Origin: Actinoplanes solisilvae
GTDB taxonomy: Bacteria; Actinomycetota; Actinomycetes; Mycobacteriales; Micromonosporaceae
Assembly: GCF_003999975.1 (NCBI RefSeq)
Contig: NZ_RJAC01000007.1
Span: 124,001 to 188,000, forward strand
DNA length: 64,000 nt
Direction: 5' to 3'
This document shows, piece by piece, positions 40,526 through 49,704 of this stretch; the stretch's first letter is position 1, and each line of letters opens with the position of its first letter. The translations under genes and the position numbers were made by a program. The notes below the pieces were generated by a model. That model did no database searches and had not been told where the DNA came from. It saw nothing but the letters and a program-made list of their open reading frames with translations.

Positions 40526-41228
40526 GCTGGGTCCTCTCCAACCGGGCCACGTCCTCGACGGCCTGGTCGAGCAGCTTGCCCATGGCGCGTGCGGCCTGGG
40601 TGGGGTTGTGGCGCCGGATCGCGTCCACCACGGCTTTGTGGCTGGGCACCGGGTCGTCCGCGCCGGCCGCGCCGTGGACCATGCGGTCACGTTCGGCCAG
40701 GCCGGTCTCGATCACCACCTCCATGCGTTGAATGAGCTCGTTGTGGGTGGCGGCGAGCAGCGCCCGGTGGAAAGCGAGGTCGGCGGCGACCGCGGCCACC
40801 GGGTCGTCGCCCGCGGCGGCCATGTCGGCCAGCGCGGCTTCGAGGGCTTCCACGTCGGCCGGGGTGGCGCGGGCGGCGGCGAGGCTGGCCGCGCCGGGTT
40901 CGACGATGCCGCGCAGTTCGTGCAGGTCGTCGAAGAGTCCGGGCCGGTGCGGCGCGCGGGCGAACTGCCAGCGCAGCACGTCGGCGTCGAGCAGACTCCA
41001 GTGCGCGCGGGGGCGTACGAAGGTGCCTCTCTTGGGCCGGGCGTCGACCATGCCCTTGGCCGCGAGCACGCGAAGCGCTTCACGTAGCACGGTGAGGCTG
41101 ACGTCGAACTCGGCTTGCAGCGCGATCAGATCGAGCGTGGACCCCTCGGGCATCCGGCCGTCGAGAATGCGCTGCGCGAGGATTTCCACAGTCTGTCCGT
41201 GCACGCCACGCGCCGAGTACTGCTGCAT
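40506..41228 (-). CDS. GntR/FadR-family regulator, DgoR-like
   Basis: A 240-residue regulator. The N-terminal winged helix (about 8-75) has the GntR pattern EILAQRILDGRMPEGSTLDLIALQAEFDVSLTVLREALRVLAAKGMVDARPKRGTFV in parts; the C-terminal FCD domain has metal-binding Asp/His positions (DLAFHRALLAATHN and SHKAVVDAI). DgoR of E. coli belongs to the same group and responds to D-galactonate. It is placed between the galactose dehydrogenase and dgoD genes in one operon, 25 bp after the former. It should bind the palindrome at 42026-42042. Confidence 0.88.
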   Translation of the reverse strand: MQQYSARGVHGQTVEILAQRILDGRMPEGSTLDLIALQAEFDVSLTVLREALRVLAAKGMVDARPKRGTFVRPRAHWSLLDADVLRWQFARAPHRPGLFDDLHELRGIVEPGAASLAAARATPADVEALEAALADMAAAGDDPVAAVAADLAFHRALLAATHNELIQRMEVVIETGLAERDRMVHGAAGADDPVPSHKAVVDAIRRHNPTQAARAMGKLLDQAVEDVARLERTQHEDRQD

Positions 41229-41253
41229 CAGTGGGATCCCATTCTGTGGATAT

Positions 41254-42003
41254 TCACGAGGATGACTTGGTCGCGGTCCAGCCGCCGTCGACCACCAGGC
41301 TCGTGCCGGTCACGAAGGCGGCGTCGGGCGAGGCCAGGAAGGCGACCGCCGCGGCGACCTCCTCCGGCGTGCCGAAGCGGCCTGCCACAGTCTCGGCCAC
41401 GCTGAGCGCCCTGTCCTCTTCGGACACCCAATCCCACGCGGACGTCATGATGGGGCCCGGGAGCACGGCATTCACCCGAAGGGCGGGACCGTACTCGACG
41501 GCGAGCTGCCGCGCGAGGGCGACCAGCCCACCTTTCGCGGCGGCGTAGGCGGGCCGGCCCGGCAGCCCGACGAGCGCGTGCACCGACGAAACCACGACCA
41601 CAGCTCCCTCGTACGCCCTCAGGTCGTCGAGAAGTGCGCGGAAACCGAGGAACGTGCCCGTCAGGTTGACCGCCATCTGCCTCTCCCAGGAGGCGAGCGA
41701 GGTCTGGCCGGCGGGCGAGACGTCGACGGTGAAGGCGTTGCTCACGAGCACGCCGACCGGCCCGTACGTGTCACGCGCTGTAGTCGCGACCGTGGCCCAG
41801 TCGTCCTCGCTGGAGACGTCGGCGACCACCGCTCGCGCCCGGCCCCCGGCGGCCTCGATCTGCTTGACCACAGCGTCGGCCGGGCGGAGGTCGGCGAGCA
41901 CCACCGAGGCGCCCTCGGAGGCCAAGCGAACCGCGCAGGCGGCGCCTATGCCGGACGCAGCCCCGGTCACCACCGCCGTCCGACCTGCGAAGCGACCTGT
42001 CAT
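41254..42003 (-). CDS. SDR-family D-galactose 1-dehydrogenase (probable)
   Basis: A 249-residue SDR with AVVTGAASGIGAACAVRLASEG, the NADP/NAD-deciding acid D39 region (VVLADLRPAD, suggesting NAD), SSVHALVG as catalytic Ser region, YAAAKGG and VDGGWTATK. Position as first gene of an operon with dgoD, KDGal kinase and aldolase makes oxidation of galactose to galactonolactone the best call; the family alone would not prove it. GGAGGT precedes the ATG. Note that NAFTVDVSP replaces the usual NNAG. Confidence 0.78.
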   Translation of the reverse strand: MTGRFAGRTAVVTGAASGIGAACAVRLASEGASVVLADLRPADAVVKQIEAAGGRARAVVADVSSEDDWATVATTARDTYGPVGVLVSNAFTVDVSPAGQTSLASWERQMAVNLTGTFLGFRALLDDLRAYEGAVVVVSSVHALVGLPGRPAYAAAKGGLVALARQLAVEYGPALRVNAVLPGPIMTSAWDWVSEEDRALSVAETVAGRFGTPEEVAAAVAFLASPDAAFVTGTSLVVDGGWTATKSSS

Positions 42004-42025
42004 GCACGCACCTCCGGCAACGACT

Positions 42026-42042
42026 CTTCATTAATTACGAAG
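42026..42042. promoter_or_regulatory. imperfect palindrome between the divergent galactose operons
   Basis: CTTCATTAATTACGAAG has 4-bp perfect outer arms (CTTC/GAAG) and an AT-rich centre with most inner pairs matching. It sits 23 bp before the galactose dehydrogenase start codon and 62 bp before the solute-binding protein start, the best candidate for the DgoR-like protein. Confidence 0.55.
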
Positions 42043-42104
42043 ATATATTGACAGCCTCGCCACGGTGATGCAACCTCTTGGAAACACAAACCAGGAGGCT
42101 CAGC

Positions 42105-43382
42105 ATGATCTCTGCTCCCCTCAGTCGCCGCGGGTTCCTGGCCGGGCTCGGCGGTGTCGGCGTGGCCGGTCTTCTCGGCGCATGCGCTACCGGCAGTGAC
42201 GAAGGCTCGGCGGCCGCCTCCACGACGCTGACCCTGCAGTCCTCGCTCTCCGACCCCGACCCCAAGGCCGCGCTGACCAAGGTCGTCGAGGGATATACCA
42301 AGAACAAGACGACGCTCAACACGATCGCGATCGAGACGTTCCGGGCACAGCTGCCCACCTACCTGAACTCGGGCAACCCGCCGGACGTGCTGACCTGGTA
42401 CGCGGGTTCGGTCGCGCGCGACTACTCGAGCAAGGGCTTCCTGCTCGACGTCTCCGACCTGTGGACGGGCGACGGGCCCTGTGCGAAGTTCTCGCCCGCG
42501 CTCAAGGAGTTGTCCACAGCCGAGGGCAAGCAGATCTTCGTGCCGACGAACTACTACTGGTGGGGCGTCTTCTATCGCAAGAGCGCGTTCCAGGAGTGGG
42601 GCGTGCAGGTCCCGAAGACCTGGGACGAGTTCATCGCCGTCTGCAAGACCCTCAAGGGCAAGGGCGTGGCCCCGATCAGCATGGGCACCGGCTCCACCCC
42701 GTGGGTCGCGGCCGCCTGGTTCGACTACCTCAACCTGCGGATCAACGGCGCCGAGTTCCACCGCGAGCTGCTCGCCGGCCAGCACTCGTTCGACGGTGCC
42801 GAGGTCAAGACCGTCATGGACCACTACCGCCAGCTCGTCGAGTACATCGACCCCAAGGGCCGCTCCTACTCCTTCCAGGACGCCATCACCCCGCTGGTGT
42901 CGAAGAAGGCCGGCATGTACCTGATCGGTGCCTTCGCCACCTCGGCGGTGCCGGCGGACGCGCTGGACGACCTCGACTTCTTCCGCGTGCCGATCATCGA
43001 CCCGAACGTGCCGGTCGCGGAGGAGGCACCGACCGACGGCTACTTCGCCAGCGCCAAGACCCGCAATCCACAGGGCGCGAAAGACCTGCTCGCCTACCTG
43101 GCCTCGGCGCCGGCACAGCAGCAGTTCATCGAGCTCTCGAAGTCGGGCAACCTGCCCACCTCGGCCGAGGTCGACACCACTAAGTTCTCGCCGCTGGTGC
43201 AGAAGGGCATCACGATGCTGAACGAGAGCAAGGCCATCACCCAGTTCTTCAACCGGGACTCCAGCGACGAGTTGCAGACCACCGCCGACACCGCGCTGAC
43301 CAAGTTCCTCGACAAGCCCGGCGACGTCAACAAGATCCTCGCCGAGTGGCAGGCGTCCGCGAAGAAGGTCCTCGGATCGTGA
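42105..43382 (+). CDS. ABC sugar-binding lipoprotein
   Basis: A 425-residue family 1 extracellular solute-binding protein. The leader SRRGFLAGLGGVGVAGLLGAC combines a twin-arginine-like start with a lipobox, so C27 is the anchor. The mature part has LTLQSSLSDPDP, DVLTWYAGSVARDYSSKG and VAAAWFDYLNLRING, the typical CUT1 sugar-binder layout. CCAGGAGG before 42105 fixes the start; an ATG 27 bases upstream is rejected. With permeases and two intracellular hydrolases next to it, the ligand is likely an alpha-galactoside (melibiose, raffinose) or galactose. Confidence 0.9.
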   Translation: MISAPLSRRGFLAGLGGVGVAGLLGACATGSDEGSAAASTTLTLQSSLSDPDPKAALTKVVEGYTKNKTTLNTIAIETFRAQLPTYLNSGNPPDVLTWYAGSVARDYSSKGFLLDVSDLWTGDGPCAKFSPALKELSTAEGKQIFVPTNYYWWGVFYRKSAFQEWGVQVPKTWDEFIAVCKTLKGKGVAPISMGTGSTPWVAAAWFDYLNLRINGAEFHRELLAGQHSFDGAEVKTVMDHYRQLVEYIDPKGRSYSFQDAITPLVSKKAGMYLIGAFATSAVPADALDDLDFFRVPIIDPNVPVAEEAPTDGYFASAKTRNPQGAKDLLAYLASAPAQQQFIELSKSGNLPTSAEVDTTKFSPLVQKGITMLNESKAITQFFNRDSSDELQTTADTALTKFLDKPGDVNKILAEWQASAKKVLGS

Positions 43383-44293
43383 CCGCCGTAGCGACCCGGC
43401 CCGCATCCCCGGGCCGGGTTCGACGCCGCCGGAACATACCCAAGGTGGTCTGGGTGTTCCTGGCCGTTCCGGCCGTGGTCGAGCTGGCCATGGTCTTCTG
43501 GCCCGCTCTCAACAGCTTCTACCTCTCGTTCACCGAGTGGAACGGGCTGGGCGCCGCGAAGCCGGTCGGGCTCGACAACTTCAAGGAGCTCGCCTCCGAC
43601 GAGGTGTTCCGCGGCGCGTTGCAGAACAACGTGATCTGGGCGATCGGGTTCGGCGGCCTGTCCGTGCTCGGCGGCCTCGCCCTGGCGCTGGCCCTCAACC
43701 GGCCGCGCCGGGGTGTGGGCCTCTACCGCAGTGCGATCTACCTGCCGATGGTGTTCTCGCTCGCGGTGACCGGCCTGTTCTGGAGGGTGCAGTACCAGCC
43801 CGACGGCACGATCAATACGCTGCTGGGCGCGGTCGGCCTGGAGAGCCTGGAGAAACAGTGGCTCGCCGACCCCGACACGGCGCTCTATGCCGTGCTGGTC
43901 GCCGCCGTCTGGCGCCAGGTGGGGTACGTGATGGTGCTGTATCTCGCCGGGCTCAAGGGCACCGATCCACTGCTCGACGACGCTTCGGCGGTGGACGGCG
44001 CGACCGCCTGGCAGCGATTCAGGTTTGTTACGTGGCCGCAACTGCGTGGCGTGAACACCGTGGTCTTCGCGGTGACCGTGATCGACTCGCTGCGCACCTT
44101 CGACATCGTGTGGGCGATGACCCACGGCGGGCCCTACCACTCGTCCGAGCTGCTCAGCACCTACATGTTCCAGCAGGGCTTCACGTTCCTCAACCTCGGC
44201 TACGCGTCGGCCATCGCTGTGGTGATCTTCGCGCTCGCCCTGATCTTCATCATCACCTACCTGGTCCGGGCAACGAAGGAGGAGGCCGTCTGA
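43379..44293 (+). CDS. ABC sugar permease, MalF-type
   Basis: A 304-residue CUT1 permease with six helices, the first at about 22-44. The EAA-type loop is DDASAVDGATAWQRFRFVTWPQLRG, which contacts the ATPase. The GTG start overlaps the binding-protein stop codon (GTGA). No ATP-binding subunit is encoded in the window; in actinomycetes a shared ATPase such as MsiK serves many CUT1 importers. Confidence 0.92.
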   Translation: MTAVATRPASPGRVRRRRNIPKVVWVFLAVPAVVELAMVFWPALNSFYLSFTEWNGLGAAKPVGLDNFKELASDEVFRGALQNNVIWAIGFGGLSVLGGLALALALNRPRRGVGLYRSAIYLPMVFSLAVTGLFWRVQYQPDGTINTLLGAVGLESLEKQWLADPDTALYAVLVAAVWRQVGYVMVLYLAGLKGTDPLLDDASAVDGATAWQRFRFVTWPQLRGVNTVVFAVTVIDSLRTFDIVWAMTHGGPYHSSELLSTYMFQQGFTFLNLGYASAIAVVIFALALIFIITYLVRATKEEAV

Positions 44294-45171
44294 TGAGTAC
44301 GGCAACCCTCGCGCCACCAGCTGTGGAAAACGTCTCCCCGCCGCCGGCGAAGCGCCGCAAGAAAGGCTGGGGATATCACGCGGTGATGGCGCCGCTCGCC
44401 CTGCTGTGGATAGCGCCGATGGTCTTCGTGCTGGTGCTGGCGTTCCGGTCGTTCGACGACATCGCCGCTCGCGGGACGGCCGCGTGGCCTGCCTCGTTCA
44501 GCCTTGACGGGTTCAGCGAGGCGTTCGGGCGCGGGGCCATGGGGCGGTCCCTGTGGACGAGCATCCAGGTGACGGTGCCGGCGGTGCTGTTCAGCCTGCT
44601 GCTGGCGTCGTGGGCGGCGTACGCGCTGAGCCGGTTCGACATCCCCGGGCGGCGCGCGATCCTGCTGACGATGCTCGCCGGGAACCTGCTGCCGCCGCAG
44701 ATCCTGCTCATCCCCGTGTCGCGGGTGATGGAGTCGCTCGGCATCTACGACACGCTGGTCGCGCTGGTGACCATTCATGTCGGCTTCGGTCTCGGCTTCT
44801 ACACCTTCGTGCTTCACGGATTCATGCGGTCGATACCTTCCGAGCTCACCGAGGCGGCCCGCATCGACGGGGCCGGGCCCGTGCAGATCTATGCGCGGAT
44901 CATCATGCCGCTGTGCCGGCCGTCGCTGGCGGCCCTCGGGGCGCTCGCCACGACCTGGATCTTCAACGACCTGATCTGGGCGATCACCGTGCTGCGCACC
45001 GAGGCGAAACTGCCGGTCACGGCGGCGCTGCTCAACCTGCAGGGCGGCTATGTGAGCAACTGGAACGTGGTGGCGGCCGCCTCGGTGATCGCCGCTATCC
45101 CGACCGCGATCGTCTTCTTCGCCTTCCAGCGCCACTTCGTCTCCGGCCTGCTGATGGGCTCGTCCAAGTAG
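44293..45171 (+). CDS. ABC sugar permease, MalG-type
   Basis: A 292-residue CUT1 permease. Six helices, with the coupling loop TEAARIDGAGPVQIYARIIMPLCRPSLA. The first 25 residues are Pro/Lys-rich and cytoplasmic. The ATG shares one base with the stop of the partner gene, so stoichiometric translation is likely. After it, 155 bp without a gene precede the hydrolases. Confidence 0.92.
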   Translation: MSTATLAPPAVENVSPPPAKRRKKGWGYHAVMAPLALLWIAPMVFVLVLAFRSFDDIAARGTAAWPASFSLDGFSEAFGRGAMGRSLWTSIQVTVPAVLFSLLLASWAAYALSRFDIPGRRAILLTMLAGNLLPPQILLIPVSRVMESLGIYDTLVALVTIHVGFGLGFYTFVLHGFMRSIPSELTEAARIDGAGPVQIYARIIMPLCRPSLAALGALATTWIFNDLIWAITVLRTEAKLPVTAALLNLQGGYVSNWNVVAAASVIAAIPTAIVFFAFQRHFVSGLLMGSSK

Positions 45172-45326
45172 TTCCCGGTCCCCGGCGGCGATTCGTCGTT
45201 CGCGTGGGGAACGGCGTGTCGGGTGGTTTTGGGTTCGGTCCGCTGTCCGAGCGGTGCGGGGCTCGTCCAAGCGGTTCTGGGCGCCGCCAGGCGCACTGTC
45301 TTGCTTCTGTTGAGGGGAACGTCCGA

Positions 45327-46532
45327 ATGACCCCGATGACCATCTCTCTGTGGGACTTCACCTGGTACACCCGCACCGGCGACGGGCAGCCTTTCCACCG
45401 CCTGGACGACGCGTTCGGGCAGGCGGTGGATCGTGGGTACGACACCGTGCGGGTGTGTGCGATGCCGCTTCTGCTGTTCCGGTCGGGGCTGGACACGTCG
45501 GCGCTGCGGTTCAAGGGGCTCGGGGGCTCGTTCGGGCAGCGGACCCGGTGGTACGACGTGCCGCCGTCGCCGGCTGTGGACGGGCGCGCTCATCTGCTGT
45601 CGTTGTTCCGGGCGGCCCGGCGGCACGGGTGCCGGATCATCGTGTCGAGCTGGGAGTATCAGCAGTCGCCGTCGTTCGGCGCGGACAACTCCTGGCACGA
45701 GGCGCTGCAGGCGGTTCCTGTGGACAAGCGGGCCGAAACACTCGCCGACGCGCACGCCGATCTGGTCGATTTCGTGCGGGCGGCGGGGCTCGACGATGTC
45801 GTGGCCTACGTCGAGTTGCACAACGAGGTGCAGTACAGCGGGGTGCCCGACGACCGGGACCTGCTCGAAGCGGGGGTGAAGCGCTTCAAGGAGCGTCAGC
45901 CCGCGGTGCCGGTGACCGTGAACTATGCGCGCGTGCCGGTCGCGTCAATGAGCAAGCTGCCGCGCAATCTCGACGTGGCGGTGTTCCATCCGTACGTCTA
46001 CGGCGTGCTGGGGCAGCTCTACGAGGAGTTCGCCCTGCGCGACACGTCGCGGCCCTATCCACAGGAACGCGCGTTTGCCGAGTTGTTGCGCGACGACGCG
46101 CCGAAGCTGGAGGACTGGCGGGCGCCGGCGTCGTGGAAGACCGAAGCCACCGTCGTGCCGCACCGGGAGATCTACACCCACGACTGGTGCGACCCGGCGA
46201 AGTGGGACCGCTGGCTGTACGAACGGTACGGCGAGCACCGGCGCGCGATGCGCGAGACGCTGGACACCTGGCTCGAGGTCGCGGCCGACTTCGCCGCCGG
46301 GCGAGGCATCCCGCTGGTCTTCGGCGAGGGGTGGGTCGGCTACACGCCGCTGCACGCGAATTTCGAGGAAGGACCGGTCGGGGCGGAGATCTGTGCACAC
46401 GCCGTCCACAAGGCGCGCGAACTGGGCGCTTGGGGAACGGTCGTCTGCTCGAACGCGGCCCCGCACCACCCGATGTGGGGCGATGTGGCGCTCCAACGCA
46501 GGCTGAACGACGATTTCCGGGAGAACCGCTGA
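45327..46532 (+). CDS. cellulase-like (PF12876-type) glycoside hydrolase, intracellular
   Basis: A 401-residue protein without signal peptide. It looks like a TIM-barrel of the sugar-binding cellulase-like family related to GH5: ISLWDFTWYTRTG at the N terminus, IIVSSWEYQQSPSF, VAYVELHNEVQYSG with a plausible acid/base Glu, VAVFHPYVYGV, and PLVFGEGWVGYTP with the nucleophile-type Glu. The specificity of this group is unsettled. Location between the importer and the GH36 gene (2 bp before its ATG) argues for action on an imported galactose-containing oligosaccharide. Confidence 0.8.
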   Translation: MTPMTISLWDFTWYTRTGDGQPFHRLDDAFGQAVDRGYDTVRVCAMPLLLFRSGLDTSALRFKGLGGSFGQRTRWYDVPPSPAVDGRAHLLSLFRAARRHGCRIIVSSWEYQQSPSFGADNSWHEALQAVPVDKRAETLADAHADLVDFVRAAGLDDVVAYVELHNEVQYSGVPDDRDLLEAGVKRFKERQPAVPVTVNYARVPVASMSKLPRNLDVAVFHPYVYGVLGQLYEEFALRDTSRPYPQERAFAELLRDDAPKLEDWRAPASWKTEATVVPHREIYTHDWCDPAKWDRWLYERYGEHRRAMRETLDTWLEVAADFAAGRGIPLVFGEGWVGYTPLHANFEEGPVGAEICAHAVHKARELGAWGTVVCSNAAPHHPMWGDVALQRRLNDDFRENR

Positions 46533-46534
46533 CC

Positions 46535-48517
46535 ATGTGGACCATCACCGGCGCCACGACCGAATACACGATCGACGACCAGCTCGAACTGGTCGCCTGG
46601 GGCCCGCACGGCGTGAGCCACGGCCCTTCGCCGTATGCCTTCCACGGCAAAGTGCAATACATGCTGCGGGGTGACGTGGCCGCGGTCGAATACGCCCCGG
46701 ACGGCGTGCGGCCCTTCCTCGGCGCCGACCTCGGCATCGCGGCCCAGGTGCTCAATTGGCGTCTCGTCTCGGTGACCGAACAGGACGGGTTGCGGGCCGA
46801 GCTCGTGGATGACGTCACCGGGCTGCGGGTTGAGCTTCGGTGGCGGTTCGCGCCGGGGACCGATGTGGTCGAGCGGTGGGCCGTTGTGCACAACGACGGG
46901 GCTGCGGCGGTCAGCGTCACGCGGCTGGGGTCGGCCGGGTTCAACATTCCGAGCCCGGCGGGCGTGGACATCTCGTATCTGTGCGGGCAGTGGTCTCAGG
47001 AGTTCACACCGGCCTCTACGACCCTCACTCGGGGGCGGTTCGCGATCGGGAGCGAGCAGGGGGTCACCGGACACCAGTTCGCGTCGACCATTGCGGTGGC
47101 GAACGGGCAGGCCACGTACGGGATCGGGCTTGCCTGGACCGGGTCGTGGCAGATCAGCGTGGATGTGGACGCGGCTGGGCTGGCGAGGGTGCGGGCCGGG
47201 CGGTCGCTTGAGGGCGCGCCGATCACGCTGGCGCCGGGCGAGTCGGTCACCACACCCGTCGCCGCCGGGGTCTACAGCGCCGACGGGCACGACGGGGTCG
47301 CGCGACAATGGCACGCCTATGAGCGACGCCTCGCGCGCCCGGCCACGCGGAAAGTCATCTACAACTCGTGGGAGGCGACCACCTTCGACGTGACCGCCGA
47401 GGCCCAGCTCGCCCTCGCCGACGTCGCGGCCGAGCTGGGCGTCGAGACGTTCGTCGTGGACGACGGCTGGTTCGTCGGGCGCCACGACGACCACGGCGGA
47501 CTCGGGGACTGGACCCCCGACCCGGCCAAGTTCCCCGACGGATTCGGCGCGTTCGTGCACGCCGTACGGGAAAAGGGTCTCGAATTCGGCCTGTGGGTCG
47601 AGCCGGAGATGGTGAACCCGAAGTCGGCGCTCTACGCGGCCCATCCCGACTGGGTCTACGAGACCGCGGGACGCGAACGCAGCACGATCCGTCAGCAATA
47701 CCTGCTGAACCTGGGCCGTGAGGACGTCTTCGAGTTCGTTCGCGACACCCTCGACGGGCTGCTGCGCGACTACCCCATCACGTACCTCAAGTGGGATTTC
47801 AACCGGCCGCGCACCGAAGCGGACAGAAACGCGCAGGATGTGGACGGCGCCCATGTCCACAACCTCTACCGCGTCCTTGACTTCCTGCGCGCGAACCACC
47901 CCGGCGTGACGATCGAGGGCTGCGCGGCCGGCGGTGCCCGGGTCGACCTGGCGATGGCCGCCCGCACCGACATGCTCTGGCCCAGCGACAACACCGCCCC
48001 GCTCGACCGGCTGCTGATCCAGTGGGGCTTCCTCGGCGCCCACGCGCCCCACCTGATGAGCTCGTGGGTCACCGACGCGGCCGGGATGTTCGACGACCGT
48101 CCGCGCTCGCTGGCGTTCCGGTTCGTGCTGGCCTGCGCGGGCGTGCTCGGCATCGGTGCGGACATAACCCGCTGGGGCGACGCCGAGAAAGCCGAGGCCA
48201 CCGAGTGGGTCGCGACGTACAAGCGGGTCCGCGACGTGATCACGCGGGGTGAGGTGCACCGGATCGGAAGTCCGCACGAGGAGCGGTGCGCGATTCAATA
48301 CACGCTCGGTGACCGTGTCGTCGTTTGCGCGTGGAACGCCGGCGGGCTCGACGGACGCGACGGGGTGCCGGCCCGCGACGTCCGCCTGCCCCTGCGCGGG
48401 CTCGATCCGGCGGCTCGTTACGGTGACTTCTCCGGCGCTCACCTGATGGCGGTGGGCCTGCCGGTCCGTTGGACCCCCGGCTACGACGCCGGCCTCTTCG
48501 AACTGGAGCGCCAGTGA
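46535..48517 (+). CDS. GH36 alpha-galactosidase, intracellular
   Basis: A 660-residue enzyme of the GH36 family without signal peptide. The N-terminal beta-sandwich (about 1-270) is followed by the barrel with VDDGWFVGRHDD, GLWVEPEMVNPKS, the nucleophile D421 in TYLKWDFNR and the acid/base D485 in MLWPSDNTAPLDRL. It should hydrolyse imported melibiose or raffinose-type sugars to galactose. It follows the cellulase-like gene by 2 bp and overlaps the lactonase gene by 4 bp. Confidence 0.93.
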   Translation: MWTITGATTEYTIDDQLELVAWGPHGVSHGPSPYAFHGKVQYMLRGDVAAVEYAPDGVRPFLGADLGIAAQVLNWRLVSVTEQDGLRAELVDDVTGLRVELRWRFAPGTDVVERWAVVHNDGAAAVSVTRLGSAGFNIPSPAGVDISYLCGQWSQEFTPASTTLTRGRFAIGSEQGVTGHQFASTIAVANGQATYGIGLAWTGSWQISVDVDAAGLARVRAGRSLEGAPITLAPGESVTTPVAAGVYSADGHDGVARQWHAYERRLARPATRKVIYNSWEATTFDVTAEAQLALADVAAELGVETFVVDDGWFVGRHDDHGGLGDWTPDPAKFPDGFGAFVHAVREKGLEFGLWVEPEMVNPKSALYAAHPDWVYETAGRERSTIRQQYLLNLGREDVFEFVRDTLDGLLRDYPITYLKWDFNRPRTEADRNAQDVDGAHVHNLYRVLDFLRANHPGVTIEGCAAGGARVDLAMAARTDMLWPSDNTAPLDRLLIQWGFLGAHAPHLMSSWVTDAAGMFDDRPRSLAFRFVLACAGVLGIGADITRWGDAEKAEATEWVATYKRVRDVITRGEVHRIGSPHEERCAIQYTLGDRVVVCAWNAGGLDGRDGVPARDVRLPLRGLDPAARYGDFSGAHLMAVGLPVRWTPGYDAGLFELERQ

Positions 48518-49428
48518 TCATCGGTAGCTACACCGCCGAGATGGACGGCAAGGGCACCGGCCTCGTCGTCCCCGGCGGCGTCACGACCCCCGCCCGTTCG
48601 CCCTCCTACCTGATCAAGGACGACCGTTTCCTGTACGCCGTGAACGAGACCGACGACGGCGCGGTGTCCTCGTTCGCGCTGGACACGCTCGAACTCGTCT
48701 CGACCACGCCGACCGGGGGCGTGTGGCCGTGTCACCTGGCGCTGCACCCGTCCGGCTATGTGCTGGCCGCGAACTACGGCTCGGGCAGCGTCTCGGTGCA
48801 CCCGGTGAACGAGGGCGTGCTGGGGGCGTACACGGATCTGGTCTTCCATGAGGGAAGCGGGCCGAACGCCGACCGGCAGGAGGGGCCGCACGCCCACCAG
48901 GTGGTCGTCCACGCCGACGGCACGCTGACGGTCGTCGATCTGGGCATCGACCGGCTCCTGCACTACACGCTGGCCGACGGCAGGCTGACCCGCACCGGCG
49001 AGACCGCCGTGCCGCCGGGCACAGGGCCTCGGCACTTCGTGGTCCACCCGTCCGGCCGCTGGTATGTCGTCGGTGAGCTCTCGTCGACGGTTCTCGCGCT
49101 GGACGCGGGTGTCGTGGTCGAGCAGGAGAGCACCACGTCGTCGTCGGAGCACAGTCAGCCGAGCGCGATCGTCCTCGACGGCGACCTGCTCTACGTGGCC
49201 AACCGGGGTGTCGACACGATCGCCGTCTTCGAGCTCAGCCCGACCTTGCGCCGCGTCGCCGAGGTTCCGTGCGGCGGCACCTGGCCTCGCGACCTGGCCG
49301 TCTCGGGCGGCCAGATCTACGTGGCCAACCAGCAGTCCGACGAGGTGGTCACGTTCACGGCCGGCCGAAATCCCGAACCGACCGGAGAGGTGTTCGCGAC
49401 GGGCTCCCCGACCTGCGTCCTGCCGTGA
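48514..49428 (+). CDS. lactonase of the 7-bladed propeller family (probable galactonolactonase)
   Basis: A 304-residue lactonase (PF10282, 6-phosphogluconolactonase YbhE-like). Repeats such as VWPCHLALHPSGYVLAANYGSGSVSVHPV, HQVVVHADGTLTVVDLG and PRHFVVHPSGRWYVVGEL show the blades. In E. coli-type enzymes it opens 6-phosphogluconolactone; here the operon context suggests galactonolactone, the missing step between galactose dehydrogenase and DgoD. The GTG start overlaps the GH36 stop (GTGA). Confidence 0.83.
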   Translation: MIIGSYTAEMDGKGTGLVVPGGVTTPARSPSYLIKDDRFLYAVNETDDGAVSSFALDTLELVSTTPTGGVWPCHLALHPSGYVLAANYGSGSVSVHPVNEGVLGAYTDLVFHEGSGPNADRQEGPHAHQVVVHADGTLTVVDLGIDRLLHYTLADGRLTRTGETAVPPGTGPRHFVVHPSGRWYVVGELSSTVLALDAGVVVEQESTTSSSEHSQPSAIVLDGDLLYVANRGVDTIAVFELSPTLRRVAEVPCGGTWPRDLAVSGGQIYVANQQSDEVVTFTAGRNPEPTGEVFATGSPTCVLP

Positions 49429-49455
49429 CCCGTGCTCGGTGGGTAGGATAAAAGT

Positions 49456-49704
49456 ATGACCGTCAAGCTCAGCATCAGCGTGCCCGACGACGTCGCGGCC
49501 TACCTGCAGAGCCGGGGCAATGTGTCAGCGGCAGTCACCGAGGCCGTGCGGCAGGTGCAGCCCGAGGCGCGACGAGAGCGTCAACGCGCGGCGGCTCAGG
49601 CGTATGGAGCGTTTCTGCGGCGACGATCGCCCGAGGACGTCGAGGCTGACCGTGCCCTGATCGAGAGCAGCAATGACATCGCGCTCCGCGACTCCGCATG
49701 GTGA
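49456..49704 (+). CDS. MazE-like antitoxin
   Basis: An 82-residue protein. The N-terminal part VKLSISVPDDVAAYLQSRGNVSAAVTEAVR is ribbon-helix-helix-like DNA-binding; the C-terminal charged helix and the tail would wrap the toxin. A -10-like TAGGAT lies 10 bp before the ATG with no clear ribosome site, so the mRNA may be leaderless. The stop overlaps the toxin gene by 7 bp. It should also repress its own promoter. Confidence 0.85.
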   Translation: MTVKLSISVPDDVAAYLQSRGNVSAAVTEAVRQVQPEARRERQRAAAQAYGAFLRRRSPEDVEADRALIESSNDIALRDSAW

